Assembly: GCA_012103075.1 (NCBI GenBank)
Contig: JAAVLQ010000002.1
Coordinates: 1,476,001 to 1,540,000 of the forward strand
Length of the DNA stretch: 64,000 nucleotides
Direction: 5' to 3'
Source of the DNA: Brucella cytisi
GTDB lineage: Bacteria > Pseudomonadota > Alphaproteobacteria > Rhizobiales > Rhizobiaceae
This document shows positions 8,617 through 18,351 of the stretch, in pieces. Every line of letters starts with the position of its first letter. The stretch's first letter is position 1. The notes below the pieces were generated by a model, which worked only from the letters and a program-made list of their open reading frames with translations, was not told the DNA's origin and did not search any database. The translations under genes and the position numbers were made by a program.

Positions 8617-10145
8617 CAGTGCATACCAGCCACAAGAAGCAGCACCGCGCCAAGCACGATGACGACCTGACTGCGCCAATCCCCGGCAATGAAGAGGACC
8701 GGGTCGTCATCCATGTCGCCGCGATGCGCCAATATCCACACACGCACGTTGATATAGAGCACGATCGGACCGAGCGGCCATATCAGCCAAGGATAGGTGT
8801 AGAGCGTCTTGACGGCATCGCTATTGATATAGAGTGCCAAAACCAGCGCTGCGGTAAACGCGGCTGCGACTCCACACTGTCCGACAATATCGCGATCTTC
8901 CGGACGGTAGCCTCGCCCCAAAATCCGGTCCTTTTCTGTCACTGTAGCGCCCTGCAGTTCGACATAACGCTTCACCAGCGCCAGCGACAGAAAGAAGAAC
9001 ATGGCAAAGGCCATCAGCCAGAACGATGGCGGGATATAGGAAGCCGCCGACCCTCCCAATAGCCGCAGGCTGTAAAGTCCCGCGAGACAAATCACGTCTC
9101 CCAACAACATGCGTTTCAAGGCGAAGGTATAGGCGGTCGTGAAAAACAGATAGGTGACGATTGCAAGCGTAAAGGCGGGCGGAAGGAAAAAGCAGACGAA
9201 AGCCGTCAGAAGCAACAACAGGGCCGCAACGCTTAGGCCAAAGGGAATCGATATCTTTCCGTGTGCAAAAGGTCGCTGATTTTTTCGCACATGTCTTCGA
9301 TCCACCGGAAGATCGACAATATCATTGACGATATAGATCGCAGACGATGCCGCAGAAAAGGCCACGAATGCCGGGCAAGTCGCAATCAACACGTCTGGCT
9401 TCATTATGTCATGCGCCAGAATGGCCGGGACAAAGACGAGCAGATTCTTTAGCCACTGATGAACGCGGAGCATACGAGCATAGGTTCGAATAGTTGGTTT
9501 TTCGGCACTGAAAAGTTCACAACCAGTTTGCTTCTGGAAATGTGCCGCTGCACGATCAGGTGCGACAACGATCGCCTGTCGGGCGGCATCGAAAACAGGC
9601 AGGTCATCACGATCATTTCCGGCATAGTCGAATCCCTGTCGCCCATAGTGCTGGACAAGCACATCAGCCTTGCGCTGTGCCGAAAGATTGGTCGTACCGG
9701 ATGTTGAATAGACAGCGCTGAAAATCCCAAGCTCAGACGCAACAGCCTTGGCCATCGGTTCAGCGGCAGCTGTTGCCAGCACCAAAGTCCGCCCGGACCC
9801 ATGTTCGCTACGCAGAAATTCCAGAAACTCGGTTCGGTAGGGAAGTCGCGATGCATCGAGCGTTACGCGCTCAGCCACCTGTCGCTTGAGATATGCCTTG
9901 CCTGAGAACAGCCACACAGGCAGCATGAAGACGAACAGAATGTTCCTCTTCAAAAGAAGAAAAATACCCTCCCACAGCAGATCGGTCGAAACCAGAGTTC
10001 CGTCCAGATCGACTGCCAGCGGCACATTCTTGCTGCTTTGCCCCGCGTATCCATTTTCAGCCCTTTTTCCGCTCAGGCGTGAATGCGGTTCGATCAACCT
10101 TTTTCGCCCGAGCCCCTGTCGTAAAGGGATAGAGGCAGAAACCAA
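8616..10145 (-). CDS. HAD phosphatase-UbiA prenyltransferase fusion (5-phosphoribosyl-polyprenyl synthase-like)
   Basis: This intact 509-residue protein has a HAD phosphatase domain in the first 220 residues (motif I DLDGTLVST near 46) and a polytopic UbiA domain with YIVNDIVDLPVDRRH near 270. Known relatives are mycobacterial DPPR synthase (UbiA) with its phosphatase, and rhizobial NoeC/NoeH. They attach 5-phosphoribose to a polyprenyl phosphate and remove the 5-phosphate. The fusion would do both steps at the membrane. The reading frame opens with TTG at 10145 and I see no better start upstream of the HAD motif, so the start is uncertain. It is the first gene of the operon running to 4432. 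Confidence 0.8.
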   Translation of the reverse strand: MVSASIPLRQGLGRKRLIEPHSRLSGKRAENGYAGQSSKNVPLAVDLDGTLVSTDLLWEGIFLLLKRNILFVFMLPVWLFSGKAYLKRQVAERVTLDASRLPYRTEFLEFLRSEHGSGRTLVLATAAAEPMAKAVASELGIFSAVYSTSGTTNLSAQRKADVLVQHYGRQGFDYAGNDRDDLPVFDAARQAIVVAPDRAAAHFQKQTGCELFSAEKPTIRTYARMLRVHQWLKNLLVFVPAILAHDIMKPDVLIATCPAFVAFSAASSAIYIVNDIVDLPVDRRHVRKNQRPFAHGKISIPFGLSVAALLLLLTAFVCFFLPPAFTLAIVTYLFFTTAYTFALKRMLLGDVICLAGLYSLRLLGGSAASYIPPSFWLMAFAMFFFLSLALVKRYVELQGATVTEKDRILGRGYRPEDRDIVGQCGVAAAFTAALVLALYINSDAVKTLYTYPWLIWPLGPIVLYINVRVWILAHRGDMDDDPVLFIAGDWRSQVVIVLGAVLLLVAGMH

Positions 10146-10261
10146 ATGAAAAATGAATTTTTCCGTTACAATCGAGAATTGATTTGCTGAGTACAGTTTC
10201 TGCTTAAAATTTCCTCAATAGCTAGAATACAGCATATTGTTTGCGGGTTTCATAGTTTTAA

Positions 10262-10288
10262 GTTCGCCGGAGAGACTTTCCGGCGAAC
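10262..10288. terminator. Hairpin downstream of the NAGGN synthetase gene
   Basis: GTTCGCCGG (10262-10270) pairs with CCGGCGAAC (10280-10288) around a 9-base loop. On the minus strand TTAAAACTATG follows. It lies between the ngg stop (10320) and the UbiA promoter region, so it probably ends the NAGGN operon transcript. Confidence 0.6.
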
Positions 10289-10319
10289 ATTCCATAGTTT
10301 AGATCTCTCTCAACAATCA

Positions 10320-12089
10320 TTATCTTGAGCCCGGAAAAAGCAAATCGATAAACTTGCCAGCAGTCGGTTGTGGTTCATGGTTGGCAAGGCCGGGTCGCTC
10401 ATTGGCTTCGATGAAAATATAGTCTGGCTTTTCGGGCTGCTTGACCATGAAATCGATCCCGACAACGGGAATGCCTATTGCACGCGCAGCCTTACAGGCA
10501 GCATCGACAAGGTTTCTATGAACAGACGCTGTCACGTCGTGGATCGTACCGCCTGTATGTAGATTGGCCGCCTTGCGCACCGTGACTTCACGATGATCCT
10601 CCAAAACAGAATCGAGCGACAGACCTTGTTCCTCTAAGCATCTTTTCGTTTCGGCATCGACAGGAATACGGCTTTCTCCGCCTGTCGCCGCAGCGCGTCT
10701 GCGGGATTGTATCTCGATAAGCTTGCGGATTGTTGCTTTGCCATCGCCGACCACCCGTGGCGGACGGCGAACTGCAGCTGCAACGAGCTGGTAGTCGATA
10801 ACCACCAGCCGAAGGTCCTCACCTTCAAAACACGCCTCCAGCAGCACGCGGTCGCACACGGTTCGCGCCTGTTTGATCGCCGTTCGCAGGTCCTTCATGG
10901 TCGATATGCCGACGGAAATTCCTCTCCCCTGTTCGCCCCGGGCTGGTTTCACCACCAGCTTGCTGTGACGTTTTAGAAAAGCTTCCAGCGCATCATCGTC
11001 CGCTTCGGCGGCAATCTGCTCCGGTACTGTCAGATCAGCCTTCTCGACGACGCGCCGCGTCACGGCCTTGTCGTCGCAAATTGACATCGCTACACCCGAT
11101 GTCATTTCAGACAAGCTCTCACGGCAATGGACGGAACGCCCGCCATAGGAGAGGCGGAAAAACCGCCTTCAGCATCGGTTATTTCAACCTGAATACCACG
11201 ACGCACCGCTTCATCCACGATTATGCGAGCATAGGGATTGAGCGCATCGAAGGTTTCCAGATGCGAGGCGAAAAATTTCTCGTTGATTGCGTTCTTGCGC
11301 TTTATCGCGAAGAGCGGAACGCGACGAAACTTCAGCTTTTCATAGAGCCTTATGGCATTCTCATTATCGTGCAGAACCGAGAGATCGATATGGCTCAAAC
11401 CGCGAGCCTGAAAATGCTCGGCAAGTTTTCGCACCAGTTTTTCACCGATACCCGGCTGCCGCGCTTGAGGATGAACTGCCAGACACCAAAGCGAAGCACT
11501 GCGATCAGGATCATCGAAAAGGCGCTGATGGTCGATGCCCGTTACAGTGCCAACAATTTCGCCGGTAGCATCGTCCTGAGCCACGAAATAGGTAACAGCA
11601 CGGTTGTCTCGCTCCGATGAGAAAAAAGTCGGGACGCAGTTGAACCATGCCACAGGCCGCATAGACGGCGTTGATGCCTTCCGCGTCCACTTCGGAGACT
11701 GCGCGACGTATGGTGATGCCACGTATCCGTCGCCCGCCCGGTCGATAAGTCGCAAGTTCAATCCGGTATGTATGCGACGGATCGAGAAATATCTCATGTG
11801 GTGCGAGTGACAGTAGTACATGAGGATCGCTGACGTAAAAGACGATATCGCGGCTCGCTGGCGCTTCGTCCCGTAATGCTTCCACTATGGCTTCATTGGT
11901 CTCGAAGGTCTGCGCGAAGAGTAGTCGACCCCAGCCGCAATCGACAACCATATCCTGCTTGCGATCTTCGCTTCCCGCCTTGTCATGGCCGTGCGCATGT
12001 TCCTGATAAAAGCCTGCGCTTTCAGGTGTACGCAAGCGCGTAAGACGGTGCGAAAAGGCTTTGCGACCCTTCGCTTTCTGCCGGGTCAT
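10320..12089 (-). CDS. ngg: N-acetylglutaminylglutamine synthetase, GNAT/ATP-grasp fusion (two frameshifts)
   Basis: The corrected product is 589 residues. The N-terminal part carries a GNAT acetyltransferase fold (AVHPQARQPGIGEKLVRKLAEH, the acetyl-CoA loop, near 215). The C-terminal part is an ATP-grasp ligase (KLVVKPARGEQGRGISVG, IFIEANERPGLANH). The fusion is the NAGGN-system synthetase, which acetylates and ligates glutamines into the osmoprotectant dipeptide precursor. Breaks: near 11628, T run one too long; near 11118, C run one short. They cancel. The ATG at 12089 has GAGGTGG five bases upstream; an ATG at 12113 is the alternative. asnO precedes by 25 bases. Confidence 0.87.
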
Positions 12090-12114
12090 ATCCACCTCAC
12101 CGGTTTTCCGCATT

Positions 12115-13890
12115 TCATGCCTCCTGCGTTTGCAGCCACATTTCAAGGAGGCCAGCCTGCCAAAGCTCAGAACCGCGCAACGGCGTTATGTGTTCGGACG
12201 GTTTTGCAAACAGGCGTTCAAGATAATCGCGTTGGAAAAGCCCGCGCTCCCTCGCCTTTTGTGAAGAGAGAGCGTCTCGCAGCATATCGAGATAAGGGCC
12301 ATCGATATATTTGAGCTGCGGAACCGGGAAATATCCCTTCTTGCGATCAATCACTTCGCTTGGAACGACCTTTCTCGCCACATCCTTGAGGATACCCTTG
12401 CCGCCGTCGCGCAGTTTTTCCTCCGACGGAATGCGGGCGGCAAGCTCGACCAGCTCATGATCCAGAAATGGCACCCGCGCTTCAAGCCCCCCGCCATCGT
12501 CATGTTATCCACGCGCTTGACCGGGTCGTCCACGAGCATCACATTCGTATCGAGCCGCAGCGCACGGTCGACAGGCGTATCCGCTCCATCCTGCAGCAGA
12601 TGTTCTTCCAGAAGGTCCTGACTGTAATCACGTTCTGACATCCATTCCGGCGATAGCTGCGTGGCGAGAACGTCGTGCGGGCGGTCACGGAACCCTTTGG
12701 CATAGTCGCTGACGACATCGTTGGAATCGACTAGCGGTGGATACCAGTGATAGCCGCCGAACACTTCATCCGCGCCCTGTCCCGACTGGACAACCTTGAT
12801 ATGCTTCGAAACTTCCTTGGAAAGAAGGTAGAAGCCGACATTATCATAGGACACCATTGGCTCGGACATTGCCGCGATTGTTCCCGGCAACGCATCCATG
12901 AGGTCTGCTGACGGTACGAAGATCTTATGATGTTCGGTGCCGAAATGTTTGGCGATCAGATCGGAATAAACAAACTCGTCGCCTTTTTCGCCGTTGGCTT
13001 CCTCAAACCCGACAGAAAAGCTCATCAAGCCGGATTGGCCCGCCTCAGCAAGCAGACCAACGATCAGGCTCGAATCCACCCCCCCGCCAGACAAAAGCAC
13101 ACCAACCGGCACGTCGGAAATCATCCGGCGCTTGACAGCGACGCGCAGCATATCGAGCAATTGTTCCTGCCATTCCTCGCGGCTCAACGCGCCGTCCCCG
13201 GCAGACGCCGATAGGGTGCCTGCCAATAAATACGGTCAGTGAAGCGCCCATTCGGTTCGTAAACACGGATCGTCGCCGGGGAAGCTTTCGAACACCATTA
13301 TAGATCGTGCGCGGTGGCGGCACGACGGCATGAAAGCTCATGTAATTGTGCAAGGCCGCGCGGTCTATCGAGGTGTCAATGCCGCCTGCCTTAACCAGAG
13401 CAGGCAAAGAAGAGGCGAACCGCAAGGCACCGGCCACCTCGGCGATATAGAGCGGCTTGATGCCGAACCGATCACGCGCCGGGATAATCCTGCCGGTATC
13501 ACGTTCGTGAATGGCGAAAGCGAACATGCCGAGAAAGCGCGTAACGCAGCTTTCGCCCCATGCGTGCCATGCCTTGAGAATGACTTCTGTGTCTCCATCG
13601 GAGAAGAACTTGTAGCCCATCTGTTCCAGCTCGGCGCGCAGTTCGCGGAAATTATAGATGCAGCCATTGAACACCAGCGTCAAACCGAGGTCAGCATCGA
13701 TCATCGGTTGCTGCGATTTTTCGGAAAGATCAAGGATTCTCAATCTTCGATGCCCGAAGCCGATATTGCCCCGGATCACAATCCCGGATGCATCGGGCCC
13801 GCGAGGACTGAGTACATCCGCCATTTTCGAGACTGCCGAAACTGACGGGGAACCACCGTCAAACCTGACTTCTCCGCAAATACCACACAT
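12115..13890 (-). CDS. asnO: N-acetylglutaminylglutamine amidotransferase, AsnB-like (three frameshifts)
   Basis: The corrected product is 592 residues. It opens MCGICGEVRFDGG, so Cys2 is the N-terminal nucleophile of a class II glutamine amidotransferase; this fixes the start at 13890. The synthetase half has the ATP pyrophosphatase P-loop LLSGGGVDSS and DEVFGGYHWY. It is asparagine-synthase-like and belongs to the NAGGN system, amidating the dipeptide to N-acetylglutaminylglutamine amide. Breaks: near 13279 (CCCC), 13207 (GGGG) and 12490 (GGGGGG), each one base short. Three missing bases restore the frame exactly. It overlaps nothing and lies 124 bases after the GntR gene. Confidence 0.88.
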
Positions 13891-13930
13891 AAAAAGGGTC
13901 GAAACCTCCATTGTCATTCATAAACAAATG

Positions 13931-13960
13931 AGGCCGTCGCATCTGTTAAGGCGGCGGCCT
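13931..13960. terminator. Hairpin between gntR and asnO
   Basis: AGGCCGTCGC (13931-13940) pairs, with one G-T wobble, with GCGGCGGCCT (13951-13960). On the minus strand CATTTGTTTA follows. It could partly terminate the importer-gntR transcript before asnO or act as a processing stem. Confidence 0.45.
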
Positions 13961-14013
13961 GCATAATTGCAAATGCGGGAGCGCCGGGATTGTTCCCAAC
14001 TTTTTCGTTTCCA

Positions 14014-14792
14014 CTACGTGGCTTTCCCGACTAAATTCGCCTTGGAAAGCATATAGTTTTCAGCGGAAACCATATGCTCAAACGTTATACAGCGCGCATC
14101 CTCGCTGCGATTTTCGACAAGCGCTGCAAGCAATCGGTGCTGGAAGATAAGTCCTTCTTCGCGCGAAGCCGGTGTCGGATCAGCATAGATCGCGCGCGCT
14201 ATTGGCAGGCTTCGCAACAGATTGTGGGTCAATCCGCAGATGACCCCAACAGACGGTCCGGACAAAGCTGTGCCAGCAAGGAATGGAAATCCAGTTCCGC
14301 AATGCGCTGGCGATATTGATCATCAAGATCGACCGGCGGGCGATCGTAGACCCGCATCGCATTTTCCAGCCGAGCAATGTCGTCACCAGTCAATCTGCCG
14401 GACAAGAGAGCAGCAACCTCCGGTTCGAGAAGCTTACGGATAGCGTAAACTTCGGCAAGGCTCGGCTGATCGAAAAAGAAATAGCTTCCAAGCATTTCCA
14501 TTGCGTGCTGGGCGGAAGGTTCGGCCACAAAAGCCCCGCCTCCGGGACCGCTGCGCGTAAAAATCAGACCCTGCGTCTCCAGCGCCTTCATCGCTTCGCG
14601 CACAGTGCCCTTGGCGGCCTTGAACTGGTCAATCAGTTCCTTTTCCTGTGGCAGTCGATCTCCCGGCCTCAATGCATCGGAACGGATAACATCCTTGATA
14701 CGGTCGGCAATCTCTTCCGGTCGCCGACGGACCTTTGCCACCCTCGCGCGCGATTGCGGTTCGTGATCGGAATTCTGGCCCATTCTGACCAT
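14014..14792 (-). CDS. GntR-family regulator with FCD domain (frameshift)
   Basis: The corrected product is 259 residues. The N-terminal winged helix includes GDRLPQEKELIDQFKAAKGTVREAMKALE (residues about 45-75, a typical GntR HTH). The C-terminal helical FCD ligand domain follows, including YAIRKLLEPEVAALLSGRL. The break near 14272 is a T run one short. The ATG at 14792 has AAGGAGAG upstream, inside the end of the ATPase gene. FCD regulators respond to small organic acids or amino acids. Placed between the importer and NAGGN genes, it may regulate either; the ligand is unknown. Confidence 0.8.
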
Positions 14793-14798
14793 ATCTTG

Positions 14799-15596
14799 CT
14801 ACTCTCTCCTTATGCGCGGCGCGCTTTCCACGAGTTGTCGTGTATAGGCATGTTCAGGTCTGGCAAAAGAGCGCTTGCGGTTGCTTCTTCAACGATCTCC
14901 CCGAAATACATAACCGCAACCCTGTCGGAGATGGCTTCCACCACGGCAAGGTCATGACTGATGAAGAGATAGGAGAGACCAAACTCTTTCTTCAGTTGAT
15001 CCAGAAGCAGAAGAACCTGTGCCTGAACTGAGACATCAAGCGCGCTAACTGGTTCATCGAGCACCACGATTTCCGCTTCAGCGGCCAGCGTGCGCGCAAT
15101 GGCGATACGCTGCGCCTGCCCGCCGGAGAATTCGTGCGGATAGCGTTCCAGCGTATCCTTGGGCATCTGAACGGCGTCCAGCAACTGGATCATGCGTTGC
15201 TGGCACTGAGCTGAATCCAGCCCGCTCAGAAGCCTGAGTGGTGTTTCCAGTATCTGCCGGATCGTCTTTCTGGGATTGAGTGAAGCGACAGGGTCCTGAA
15301 ACACATATTGTATGACCTTGCCGAATGCCCGAGCACCGGAATTTCGCAGTTCATGCGCATCGCGTCCAGCAATTGTCATCGTACCGCCCGTCGGCTCTGT
15401 CAGCCCGACGAGCATTCTGGCGAGCGTGCTTTTGCCCGATCCGCTTTCACCGACAATCGCCAGTGTCTCACCGCTTCCAAGATCGAACGAAACATTTTTA
15501 ACCGCCTCGACCTTGTGACGCTCTTTTCCCCAGAAGTGTTCGTCCGCCACCGAACGTTTTGGTGAGATCGCGAACGCTGATCGCATTTCCGCTCAT
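14799..15596 (-). CDS. Dipeptide/oligopeptide ABC transporter ATPase, DppF-type (two frameshifts)
   Basis: The corrected product is 265 residues. It shows Walker [11 protein letters not shown], signature FSGGQAQRIAIARTL, Walker B IVVLDEPVSALD and the H-loop FISHDLAVV. This is the second of two OppD/DppD-OppF/DppF family ATPases in the operon. The start at 15596 overlaps the upstream stop (ATGA). Breaks: near 15535 (A run one too long) and near 14868 (T run one short). Correcting the latter gives the family ending PEHAYTRQLVESAP and moves the stop to 14799, seven bases before gntR. Confidence 0.85.
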
Positions 15597-16463
15597 CCTG
15601 CCGCCTTCCCGTTTTCACGCTTGAAGAGACCAGCCACACGTTCCAGAAAGTCGGCACCCTGCCCAAGTTCGGGAACGCAAGCTATCAAGCGTTTCGTATA
15701 GCTGTGCTGCGGATTGGACAGAACTGCCGAAGTTGTACCCGTCTCGATAATCTCGCCGTCTTTCATCACTGCCACGCGGTCACAAATCTCCGAAACCACT
15801 CCAAAGTCATGGGTGATAAACAGGAGAGCCATGCCGCGCTCGCGCTGGAGATCGCGCAGCAGTTCAAGAATGTGCGCCTGTACGGTGACATCGAGCGCCG
15901 TGGTCGGCTCGTCCGCAATGATGATATCGGGATCATTGGCCAGAGCCATGGCAATGCCGACACGTTGACGCTGGCCACCTGAAAGCTGGTGCGGATAGTG
16001 ATTGGCCCGTTCCGCTGCATCCGGAATGCCAACCTTGTCAAGAAGCACAATCGCCTGTTCTCGCCGCTCACTGGCTCCAATCCGCCGATGCGCTGCAATT
16101 GCTTCCTCGACCTGCCGACCGACCGGATACATAGGATGCAACGTCGTCAGTGGGTCCTGAAACACATAAGCAACTCTTGCGCCCCGTGCCGCCGTCAACT
16201 CGGTTTCAGACATTGAAAGAACGTCCCGGTCGCCCAGATAGATCGCGCCGTCGCGGATAAGTCCGGGCGGGGACGCCACGAGGCCCATTACTGACAGGGC
16301 GGTCACGCTTTTGCCCGATCCGCTCTCCCCGATCAGGCCGAGACATTCGCCGCGTTCAAGTTCCAGTGAAACGCTGCGGACAGCGGGGGGTGAAATGCCC
16401 GCCATTGACGAAGCCCGTTTCGAGACCGGCAATAGAAAGAGCTTTTTGGCTATCCTTGATCAT
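15593..16463 (-). CDS. Dipeptide/oligopeptide ABC transporter ATPase, DppD-type (frameshift)
   Basis: The corrected product is 289 residues. It shows Walker [16 protein letters not shown]-loop [11 protein letters not shown], signature [15 protein letters not shown], Walker [14 protein letters not shown] and the OppD-type C-terminal zinc/iron-sulphur-like region [15 protein letters not shown]. The break near 16388 is a C run one too long. The start at 16463 ([17 protein letters not shown]) is followed by a normal family N-terminus. The preceding permease reads into this gene in the same frame, which I attribute to a further indel. Confidence 0.85.
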
Positions 16464-17391
16464 GGGCGATGACCGGTCCCCGGCAATATCGGTTATCGCG
16501 CCCGGCCGCCCCAGCGCACCTGACCGCAATCGCGGATCGAGAACATCGCGCACCCCATCTCCCAATACGTTGAGACTGATGACCAGCAGGAAGATCATCA
16601 GTCCCGGCACGATGGAGACATGCGGGGCATTGAACAGTTGCGCGCGGCCCTCGCCGAGCATGGAGCCGAGATCGGCCTGCGGCGGCTGCGCGCCAAGACC
16701 GAGGAAGCTCAGGCCCGCCGTTTCGAGGATCATCCAGCCCGCCGTGGTCGACATGGTAATGACGATAACCGGCAGCACATTGGGCAGCACTTCGCTTAAC
16801 AGGATCGAAACCGGGCTTTTCCCGGAGAGCCGGGCAGCATCAATAAACTCACGATGCGCGAGACCAAGCGTAACCCCGCGAACATTACGCGCGAAGAACG
16901 GAATATTGACCACCGCAATCGCGTAAAGCGCATTCATCAGGCCCGGCCCGAGCACCGCCACGATAGCCAGCGCCAGCAGGATATAAGGAAATGCCATCAG
17001 CATATCGATGCCGCGCATCATCAAATTGTCGGTTCGTCCGCCCGCATAGCCGGCCACGAGACCGATCGCCGAGCCAACAATCGCTGCGATCAGCGTCGCT
17101 GCAAATCCTACTGCGACAGACACCCGCGTGCCCCATATGACACGACTCAATATATCGCGCCCGAGCTGATCCGTTCCAAGAAGATGTCCTTCGCTGAAAA
17201 CGGGTTTCAATCGCATTGCGGGAGAAGTCGCGTCAGGATTGGGAAGCGGGAGAACCGGGGCCAGCAGAATGACGAGGCAGATCACGAACAGCATAAAAAC
17301 CGAAAGCCGCCAGTCGATTGCTCATCAGGAGCCGCCATGATGACATGCGGACCGCCGTTGGCGCGGCAGAAATTTCTGGAAGCGCGCTCAT
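16460..17391 (-). CDS. Peptide ABC transporter permease, DppC-type (frameshifts at both ends)
   Basis: The corrected product is about 309 residues with six membrane helices and the binding-protein-dependent permease EAA loop (EFIDAARLSGKSPVSILLSEVLPN). The DppC-specific N-terminal region has the HLLGTDQLGRDILSRVIWG signature. The start at 17391 overlaps dppB (ATGA). Break 1 near 17300: a T run one too long. As given, the frame has no stop before the next ATPase. One surplus G in the GGGG near 16481 would give a stop overlapping the ATPase start (ATGA), as in the other junctions of this operon. Confidence 0.8.
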
Positions 17392-18335
17392 GAGCGTATC
17401 CTTGGATCGAGCATAGTCTGGATGACATCAGCGAGTAGATTGAAGAGAACATAACTCGCGGCAACCACAAGTACGCCACCCTGCACCAGCAAGATATCGC
17501 GGGTGGAAATGGCTTTCACCAGCATGGCGCCAATACCGGGCCACTGGAACACGGTTTCGATGTAGACGGCGCCGCCCAGCACAAATCCCGCCTGAATACC
17601 GATCACAGGAATGACGCTGACAAGTGCGGCGCGAAACGCATGACCGTATATCACGCGACGTTCGTTGAGACCTTTGGCCCGGGCTGTCCGGATATAGTCC
17701 CGGCGAAGCACTTCCAGCATCGCGCCGCGGGTCAGACGTGCGATCACGCCCGCCGCTACCACGGCCAGCGTCGTGGCAGGCAGGATCAGATGCCAGAGCA
17801 GATCCTTCAGGTCACCACCGCCATAAACAGCATACATGCCGGACGCTGGCAGAATGCGCCAATGGACCGCGAAGAGATAGATCAGAAGCAACCCCAACCA
17901 GAATGAGGGAATGGAAATTCCGGCAAGCACGATGAAAGTGATCGTCCTGTCTGCCCAGCCGAACTGCCGTACCGCCGAAACGATGCCCGCGAGCAGGCCG
18001 AAGACTGAACACAGTACCAGTGCTACGCCCGCAAGCACGAGTGTCGCCTGAAAGCGCTCCATAACCTCATCCAGCACCGGACGATTGAGCACGAAGGAAC
18101 GCCCGAAATCTCCATGCAGGAGATTGCCCATCCAGATGAAGTATTGTTGCAGCAACGGCTTGTCGAGACCGAGATCGCGATTGATCCGCTCTACATTTTC
18201 CGGTGTTGCGTATGATCCGAGCAACGCAGTCGCCGTATCACCGGGGATCATCGCCATGACGAGAAAAACGATGATCGAGAGCCCGAGCAACACAGGAACA
18301 ACGGCCAAAAGTCGCTTGAGGATATAGGCTGGCAT
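17388..18335 (-). CDS. Peptide ABC transporter permease, DppB-type
   Basis: This intact 315-residue permease begins MPAYILKRLLAVVPVLLGLS, the DppB/OppB N-terminus, and has six helices. Its EAA loop (DYIRTARAKGLNERRVIYGHAFRAAL) lies near 205-230. It forms the membrane channel with the DppC-type protein. It starts 16 bases after the binding-protein gene and overlaps the DppC gene by four bases, so translation is probably coupled. Confidence 0.88.
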   Translation of the reverse strand: MPAYILKRLLAVVPVLLGLSIIVFLVMAMIPGDTATALLGSYATPENVERINRDLGLDKPLLQQYFIWMGNLLHGDFGRSFVLNRPVLDEVMERFQATLVLAGVALVLCSVFGLLAGIVSAVRQFGWADRTITFIVLAGISIPSFWLGLLLIYLFAVHWRILPASGMYAVYGGGDLKDLLWHLILPATTLAVVAAGVIARLTRGAMLEVLRRDYIRTARAKGLNERRVIYGHAFRAALVSVIPVIGIQAGFVLGGAVYIETVFQWPGIGAMLVKAISTRDILLVQGGVLVVAASYVLFNLLADVIQTMLDPRIRS

Positions 18336-18351
18336 GAATGCCCTCCCCTGC

